The notes beneath the pieces are model-generated. The model was not told where the DNA came from. It worked only from the letters and a program-made list of their open reading frames with translations, and did no database searches. A stretch of DNA of 22,031 bases from Bacteroidales bacterium UBA1680 (lineage in GTDB: Bacteria; Bacteroidota; Bacteroidia; Bacteroidales; UBA932): contig DCKG01000004.1 of the NCBI GenBank assembly GCA_002320605.1, positions 1-22,031 of the forward strand, in the 5' to 3' direction. Position numbers and translations under genes: made by a program. Of this stretch, positions 17,096-22,031 are shown piece after piece (position 1 is the stretch's first letter; every line of letters starts with the position of its first letter).

Positions 17096-18286
17096 ATGTA
17101 CGGTAAATTCCAAGAACATCTTAAGAACGAGTTGACATCTATCAAAGAGGCAGGGCTTTACAAAAATGAGAGGAACATAGCTTCCCCTCAATCTGCTGAA
17201 ATCACTCTCGAAGACGGGAGCAAGGCTTTGAATTTCTGCGCGAATAACTATCTCGGACTGGCGGATTCTCCAAGGCTCATCGAAGCTGCGAAGAAGGCTA
17301 TGGACGACAGAGGCTTCGGAATGTCCTCTGTGCGTTTCATCTGCGGCACTCAGGATTTGCACAAGCGGCTGGAAGCTGCTATTGCTGACTTCTTCCACAC
17401 TGAAGACACTATTCTTTATGCGTCTTGCTTCGATGCCAACGGTGGCCTTTTCGAACCGCTGCTGACTGCTGAAGACGCTATCATTTCCGACTCCCTGAAC
17501 CACGCATCCATCATCGACGGTGTTCGTCTCTGCAAGGCAGTGCGTTATCGTTACGCCAATGCAGACATGGCCGACCTCGAGCGTTGCCTGAAAGAGGCCC
17601 AGGCTCAGAGGTTCAGGATCATCTGCACCGATGGCGTTTTCTCTATGGACGGCAATGTGGCACCTATGGACAAAATCTGCGATTTGGCAGATAAGTACGA
17701 TGCCCTCGTGATGGTTGACGAAAGTCATTCGGCCGGTGTCGTGGGTAAGACTGGTCATGGCGTCGCCGAGCAGTTCAACTGTTATGGCAGGATCGATGTG
17801 TTCACCGGCACGCTTGGAAAGGCATTTGGCGGCACGGTCGGCGGATTCACCACAGGCTGCAAGGAAATAATCGAAATGCTGCGTCAGCGTTCTCGTCCTT
17901 ACCTGTTCTCGAACTCTCTGCCTCCAATGATCGTTGCGGCTGGTCTGGAGATGTTCAAGATGCTGAAGGAAAGCAACGAGTTGCACGACCGTCAGCAGGA
18001 AAACGTGACGTATTTCCGCGACAAGATGATAGCTGCCGGCTTCGACATCAAGCCTACTCAGAGCGCTATAGTTGCTGTAATGCTCTATGATGCGCCTCTG
18101 TCTCAGAAATTCGCTGCGAAAATGGCAGAAGAAGGAATATTTGTAACCGGCTTCTACTATCCTGTGGTCCCGAAGGGACAGGCCCGAATCAGGGTTCAGC
18201 TTTCCGCTGCCCACAAGAAAGAGCATCTGGACAAAGCCATAGCTGCCTTCGTGAAAGTCGGACGTGAGCTAGGCGTTCTGAAATAA
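17096..18286 (+). CDS. kbl: 2-amino-3-ketobutyrate CoA ligase (glycine C-acetyltransferase)
   Basis: This PLP enzyme splits 2-amino-3-ketobutyrate with CoA into glycine and acetyl-CoA, the second step of threonine breakdown. The 396-residue length equals that of the E. coli enzyme (398). Visible residues of the alpha-oxoamine synthase family are His136 in DSLNHASIIDG, Asp208 and His211 in VDESHSAG, and the PLP lysine Lys242 in TGTLGKAFGG. The C-terminal FYYPVVPKGQARIRVQLSA segment is typical. The related 8-amino-7-oxononanoate synthase (BioF) is the alternative, but the N-terminal KNERNIASPQ segment and the neighbouring threonine dehydrogenase favour kbl. The stop is 7 bp from the convergent pepT stop. 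A long open frame on the opposite strand is a by-product of codon use. Confidence 0.95.
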   Translation: MYGKFQEHLKNELTSIKEAGLYKNERNIASPQSAEITLEDGSKALNFCANNYLGLADSPRLIEAAKKAMDDRGFGMSSVRFICGTQDLHKRLEAAIADFFHTEDTILYASCFDANGGLFEPLLTAEDAIISDSLNHASIIDGVRLCKAVRYRYANADMADLERCLKEAQAQRFRIICTDGVFSMDGNVAPMDKICDLADKYDALVMVDESHSAGVVGKTGHGVAEQFNCYGRIDVFTGTLGKAFGGTVGGFTTGCKEIIEMLRQRSRPYLFSNSLPPMIVAAGLEMFKMLKESNELHDRQQENVTYFRDKMIAAGFDIKPTQSAIVAVMLYDAPLSQKFAAKMAEEGIFVTGFYYPVVPKGQARIRVQLSAAHKKEHLDKAIAAFVKVGRELGVLK

Positions 18287-18293
18287 CAGTTTC

Positions 18294-19514
18294 TTATTCT
18301 GCGAAGAGCTTTACGATGTTCAGGATGACTTGAGAGGCTTTCTCCATCGAAGGGACTGGCACGAATTCCATCTTGCCGTGGAAGTTTAGCCCGCCGGCGA
18401 ATATATTAGGGCAAGGCAGGCCGCGGAAGCTGAGGTTTGCTCCATCGGTGCCGCCACGAATAGGCTGCACCTTTGGCTTCACGCCAGCCATCTCGATGGC
18501 CTTTTTGGCGATGTCCACAATTCTCATGTGCGGCTCTACCTGCTCGCGCATATTGTAATATTGGTCTTTTATTTCAGCGCAGGCCGTTCCGTCGCCATAT
18601 TTTTCGTTGATGAAATCCACGCATTTCTGCATGAAAGCCTTCTTCTCCTCGAAGCGGTCGCGGAAGTGGTCGCGGATTATGTACCTGAGCGTAGCCTCTT
18701 CCACCGTGCCGCCAAAGCCTATGACGTGATAGAACCCCTCGTAGCCTTCGGTATATTCAGGCCTCTGCTCTATCGGAAGCAGGGCATTCAGCTCCATTCC
18801 TATTAATATTGCGTTTCTCATCTTGCCTTTGGCATAGCCAGGATGAACATTTCGCCCTTGAATATGCACCGTCGCAGAGGCTGCGTTAAAATTCTCATAT
18901 TCCAGTTCGCCAGCATCGCCGCCATCCATCGTGTAGGCATAGTCTGCGCCGAATTTCTTCACGTCGAACTTCACGACGCCTCTGCCGATTTCCTCGTCTG
19001 GAGTGAAGCCGACCTTGATTTCGCCATGTTTGAATTCAGGATGTTCGACAATATATTCAACAGCGTTCATTATTTCAGCCACGCCCGCCTTGTCGTCTGC
19101 CCCCAGCAATGTGGTGCCGTCCGTGGTTATGAGTTTCTGACCCACGAACTGCAGCAGCTCAGGAAATTCCGACGGCTTCAGCGCCAAGCCAGGCACCCCG
19201 CGAAGCGGAATCTCGCCACCGTCATATTCATTTATCATCTGTGGCTTGATGTTGGCTCCAGATGCATCCGGGGCAGTGTCAACATGGGCGATGAAGCCGA
19301 TTTTCGGGGCTTGAACCCCTTCTGAGGCAGGAATCGTTCCCATGACGTAGCCATATTCATCAAGCTCTGCCTTCACTCCCATGGCCTGCAGCTCGTCGCG
19401 GAGCATTTTCAGCAGGTTCAATTGTTTGGCAGTAGACGGCTGGGACTCGGATTCTTCGTTGCTCTGAGTGTCCACGCCGACGTACCTTAAAAATCTGTCT
19501 TCTATTCTTTCCAT
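18294..19514 (-). CDS. pepT: Peptidase T (tripeptide aminopeptidase)
   Basis: This zinc peptidase of the M20 family removes the N-terminal residue from tripeptides in the cytoplasm. The 406-residue protein aligns almost residue for residue with the E. coli enzyme (408). Metal and catalytic residues are all present: His77 and Asp79 (HVDTAPD), Asp140 (LLGADDKAG), the catalytic Glu174 and metal Glu175 (TPDEEIG), Asp197 (TMDGGDAGE) and His379 (GGLNFHGKMEF). A lid domain sits between about 208 and 325. The start codon lies 3 bp after the stop of the transporter gene, so the two form an operon: import of short peptides, then hydrolysis. It converges on kbl. Confidence 0.96.
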   Translation of the reverse strand: MERIEDRFLRYVGVDTQSNEESESQPSTAKQLNLLKMLRDELQAMGVKAELDEYGYVMGTIPASEGVQAPKIGFIAHVDTAPDASGANIKPQMINEYDGGEIPLRGVPGLALKPSEFPELLQFVGQKLITTDGTTLLGADDKAGVAEIMNAVEYIVEHPEFKHGEIKVGFTPDEEIGRGVVKFDVKKFGADYAYTMDGGDAGELEYENFNAASATVHIQGRNVHPGYAKGKMRNAILIGMELNALLPIEQRPEYTEGYEGFYHVIGFGGTVEEATLRYIIRDHFRDRFEEKKAFMQKCVDFINEKYGDGTACAEIKDQYYNMREQVEPHMRIVDIAKKAIEMAGVKPKVQPIRGGTDGANLSFRGLPCPNIFAGGLNFHGKMEFVPVPSMEKASQVILNIVKLFAE

Positions 19515-19517
19515 ATC

Positions 19518-21497
19518 TTATTCTGTTTTTTCCGTTTTCATCGAAGAGGCAATCATGTATATAATTATTCCTATGAAAGGAATTATGGCGATGGCTTCTC
19601 CATAGGTATCGTGCCAGGTGGTGAGGAACCAGTCCACGTTGAAGAACTTCAGCAGAGCGCTCACCACTCCCATCAATGCGCCGCCGGCAATGAAGCCGGA
19701 AGCTATGAGAGTGCCCTTGTTCTGACGAGCCTCATTCACGGCCTTATCCTTGCTGCGGGTGCTCACATACCAAGAAATTGCGCCACCGATGAGCAGCGGA
19801 AGGTTCAAATCAATCGGGATGAACATTCCTAAAGCGAAAGCAAGCGCAGGCACTTTGAATATGGTCAGCAATATGGCTATTGCGGCTCCGATGCCGTAGA
19901 GCAGCCAAGGAGCGCCGCCCCCATTCATGAGAGGCTGAATTACGGCAGCCATTGCATTCGCTTGCGGAGCGACCAAGGCGTTATCGCCCACGAAACCATA
20001 AGTCTTGTTCAGAACCAGCATCACGCCGCAGACAGTCGCAGCTGCAACGATCACGCCCACGAACTTCCAAGACTCCTGCTTGCGAGGCGTCGTCCCTATC
20101 CAATAACCTATCTTGAGGTCGGTTATGAAAGAACCGGCCACCGAAAGCGCCGTGCAGACAACTCCACCGATAATTAGCGCCGCAGCCATTCCAGCGTTGC
20201 CTTTCAGACCAACGGCAACCAAGATGATGGATGCTATGATGAGCGTCATCAGCGTCATTCCGCTCACAGGGTTAGTGCCGACGATTGCGATTGCATTCGC
20301 GGCAACGGTGGTGAACAGGAACGATATCACGGCCACTACCAGCAGTCCGACTAGAGCTTGCCAGATGTTGCTCACCACACCCCCGAAGGCAAAGAAAGCG
20401 AAGATTGCAAGAAGGGCTATTACGATGCCGAAAACGATGTTCCTCATAGGGATATCTTGCTGGGTACGCTCCGGCTCTTCAACCTTGCCACCCTTTTTGC
20501 TGAATTCGCCAACCGCAAGCTTCACAGCAGATTTTATCACTCCGAAAGACTTGACGATTCCTATGATGCCAGCCGTGGCGATGCCGCCGATGCCAATATG
20601 ACGGGCGTATGTCCTGAATATTTCGTCAGGACTCATCTGCCCGATCGTCGTCGTGATGCCAGCATGCATCAGGTCCAAAACCTGGCCGCCCCAGATCATA
20701 TTCATTAAAGGAATGATGATGAGCCAGACAAGGAAGCTTCCGCAGCATATCACGAAGGCATATTTAAGACCTACGATGTATCCTAATCCCAGCACGGCGG
20801 CTCCCGTGTTGAGCTTCAGCACCAATTTCGCCTTGTCTGCCATAGTCTGGCCTATTCCCATCACCGTGGTGCTCACCGTGTCCGCCCATGTGCCGAAGGT
20901 GCCCACCACGAAATCGTAGATGCCTCCGATGGCACCGCTCACAAGCAGAGTCTTGGCACTTTTGCCGCCTCCCTCGCCGCTCACCAGAATTTGAGTCGTA
21001 GCGGTAGCTTCAGGGAAAGGATATTTCCCATGCATGTCCTTGACGAAATATTTCCGGAAAGGAATAAGGAACAATATGCCTAAAACACCTCCCAGCAAAG
21101 AAGACAGGAACATCTGTGCGAAGCTGACATTCACTCCTAATATATAAATCGCGGGAAGAGTAAATATCGCTCCTGCCACCACGGCCCCAGAGCATCCGCC
21201 GATTGATTGGATGATGACGTTCTGGCTCATGCCGTCCTTCTTATGAAGAGCGGAAGTCAGCCCCACCGCTATTATGGCTATAGGAATGGCCGCCTCGAAC
21301 ACCTGCCCGACTCTCAGTCCAAGATAAGCGGCTGCCGCTGAGAATATTATCACCATCAGCAGGCCTATTGAAACTGAATATGGAGTTACTTCTGAATATT
21401 TTTTATCGGCGCTTAGAAGCGGCTCGTATTTTTCGCCAGGATGCAGCTCTCTGTGGGCATTTTCTGGCAGGGAAGTCCTCTTTTCTTCCATTGGCAT
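19518..21497 (-). CDS. OPT-family oligopeptide transporter
   Basis: This is an inner-membrane transporter of the OPT superfamily, whose bacterial members are thought to import short peptides with protons. The 659-residue protein is almost wholly hydrophobic, with roughly 14-16 membrane segments, the first at about 41-61 and the next at about 66-82. The family hallmark GKYPFPEATATTQIL is at about 157-171. A short charged N-terminal tail (about 1-38) is cytoplasmic. The start at 21497 gives MPMEEK; the second Met, at 21491, is possible. It is followed after 3 bp by pepT, which supports a peptide substrate, though some OPT proteins carry metal chelates. Length is typical of the bacterial branch (about 630-680). 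Confidence 0.93.
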   Translation of the reverse strand: MPMEEKRTSLPENAHRELHPGEKYEPLLSADKKYSEVTPYSVSIGLLMVIIFSAAAAYLGLRVGQVFEAAIPIAIIAVGLTSALHKKDGMSQNVIIQSIGGCSGAVVAGAIFTLPAIYILGVNVSFAQMFLSSLLGGVLGILFLIPFRKYFVKDMHGKYPFPEATATTQILVSGEGGGKSAKTLLVSGAIGGIYDFVVGTFGTWADTVSTTVMGIGQTMADKAKLVLKLNTGAAVLGLGYIVGLKYAFVICCGSFLVWLIIIPLMNMIWGGQVLDLMHAGITTTIGQMSPDEIFRTYARHIGIGGIATAGIIGIVKSFGVIKSAVKLAVGEFSKKGGKVEEPERTQQDIPMRNIVFGIVIALLAIFAFFAFGGVVSNIWQALVGLLVVAVISFLFTTVAANAIAIVGTNPVSGMTLMTLIIASIILVAVGLKGNAGMAAALIIGGVVCTALSVAGSFITDLKIGYWIGTTPRKQESWKFVGVIVAAATVCGVMLVLNKTYGFVGDNALVAPQANAMAAVIQPLMNGGGAPWLLYGIGAAIAILLTIFKVPALAFALGMFIPIDLNLPLLIGGAISWYVSTRSKDKAVNEARQNKGTLIASGFIAGGALMGVVSALLKFFNVDWFLTTWHDTYGEAIAIIPFIGIIIYMIASSMKTEKTE

Positions 21498-21514
21498 TAG
21501 ATATTTTATTCCTA

Positions 21515-21522
21515 CAAATATA
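21515..21522 (-). promoter_or_regulatory. OPT-pepT operon -7 promoter element (TATATTTG)
   Basis: The minus strand reads TATATTTG, a full match to TAnnTTTG. The start point would be near 21511, leaving a leader of about 14 nt. No -33 TTG is seen upstream, where the sequence becomes a long A/T run shared with the divergent rRNA promoter. Confidence 0.5.
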
Positions 21523-21530
21523 GTTAACTA

Positions 21531-21610
21531 AGGCGAGAAAAAATATTTTTAAAATTTTCTTAAAAATTCGAGAGATTTTTTTGGTAAGAATAAAAAAGTG
21601 CTTATCTTTG
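21531..21610 (+). promoter_or_regulatory. Ribosomal RNA promoter with A/T-rich upstream region
   Basis: TTTG at 21580-21583 and TATCTTTG at 21603-21610 are separated by 19 bp, an exact match to the Bacteroidota -33/-7 promoter. The 45 bp before it are almost all A and T with phased runs, as expected of an UP element that boosts rRNA promoters. The start point would be near 21614. It is the strongest promoter in the window and points at the 23S gene. Confidence 0.8.
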
Positions 21611-21614
21611 CAGC

Positions 21615-21646
21615 CCGTTTCGAAAGAAGCGGACAGTTCATTGACA
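21615..21646 (+). promoter_or_regulatory. rRNA leader: GAAA-tetraloop hairpin and boxA-like element
   Basis: CCGTTTC (21615-21621) and GAAGCGG (21626-21632) form a 7-bp stem with one G-U pair closed by a GAAA tetraloop, right at the predicted 5' end of the transcript. It is followed by AGTTCATTGACA (21635-21646), which resembles the conserved AGTTCTTTGACA of Bacteroides rRNA leaders and spacers, likely an antitermination signal. The rest of the leader to about 21758 is A/G-rich and holds no tRNA. Confidence 0.6.
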
Positions 21647-21729
21647 ACGTTGAGAGATCACAACGAGGTAAAGAAGAAATCGAGAAGAAAATGATAGCCT
21701 AAGAAAGGTAATTTTTTTAGGGTAGCAAT

Positions 21730-21755
21730 TTCACGAAAAGAAAGCGATTCACGAA
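21730..21755 (+). repeat. Short direct repeat in the pre-23S leader
   Basis: TTCACGAA occurs at 21730-21737 and again at 21748-21755, an 18-bp period, each copy followed by an A/G-rich AGA stretch, just before the mature 23S 5' end. It may be part of the processing stem with the 3' flank, or chance in purine-rich sequence. Confidence 0.3.
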
Positions 21756-21758
21756 GAG

Positions 21759-22031
<273 letters not shown>

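Noticed and set aside
17075..18226. A 383-codon open frame on the minus strand opposite kbl
   Set aside because: It is exactly antisense to a clearly real kbl gene, resembles no protein family, is rich in His, Cys and Arg as shadow frames are, and follows from codon bias in kbl.

Overview
The window looks like chromosomal DNA of a member of Bacteroidota, most likely the order Bacteroidales. It has a SusC/SusD outer-membrane pair, an OstA/SurA envelope cluster, no Shine-Dalgarno sequences before the starts, and repeated promoter elements of the Bacteroidota type (-7 TAnnTTTG, at two sites with a -33 TTG at the right distance). I cannot place the family from the sequence alone.

Layout, left to right. 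A 22-codon C-terminal fragment (1-69) faces galE (minus strand). galE and dacB (penicillin-binding protein 4 type endopeptidase) diverge from 1180-1254. dacB is followed by a SusC/SusD pair with its own good promoter. A YhcC-type radical SAM gene (minus strand) and an NlpC/P60 cell-wall hydrolase then diverge from a 39-bp gap that holds two back-to-back -7 elements. Next comes a tight four-gene unit on the plus strand: guaB, a small SurA-like lipoprotein, a two-domain SurA-type prolyl isomerase, and a large OstA/LptA-like periplasmic protein, with gaps of 6, -4 and -1 bp. Then an SDR-type L-threonine 3-dehydrogenase (minus) and kbl (plus) diverge; together they turn threonine into glycine and acetyl-CoA. 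kbl converges on a minus-strand pair, an OPT-family oligopeptide transporter plus peptidase T. The last ~270 bp are the 5' end of a 23S rRNA gene on the plus strand.

Functional themes are envelope building and remodelling (galE, dacB, NlpC/P60, SurA-like and OstA-like proteins, SusCD) and peptide or amino-acid use (OPT transporter, pepT, tdh, kbl). guaB is the one central nucleotide gene and leads the envelope operon.

The most unusual feature is the 23S rRNA gene. It has a dedicated, near-consensus promoter (TTTG, 19 bp, TATCTTTG), a leader hairpin and a boxA-like element, and its 5' end lies about 260 bp from the start of the protein-coding OPT gene. No 16S rRNA, tRNA-Ile or tRNA-Ala lies before it, so on this evidence it is an unlinked 23S gene. 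No CRISPR array, insertion sequence, prophage or tRNA gene was seen. There is no gene-free stretch longer than 300 bases; the largest gap, 21498-21758, holds the transporter promoter and the rRNA promoter and leader.
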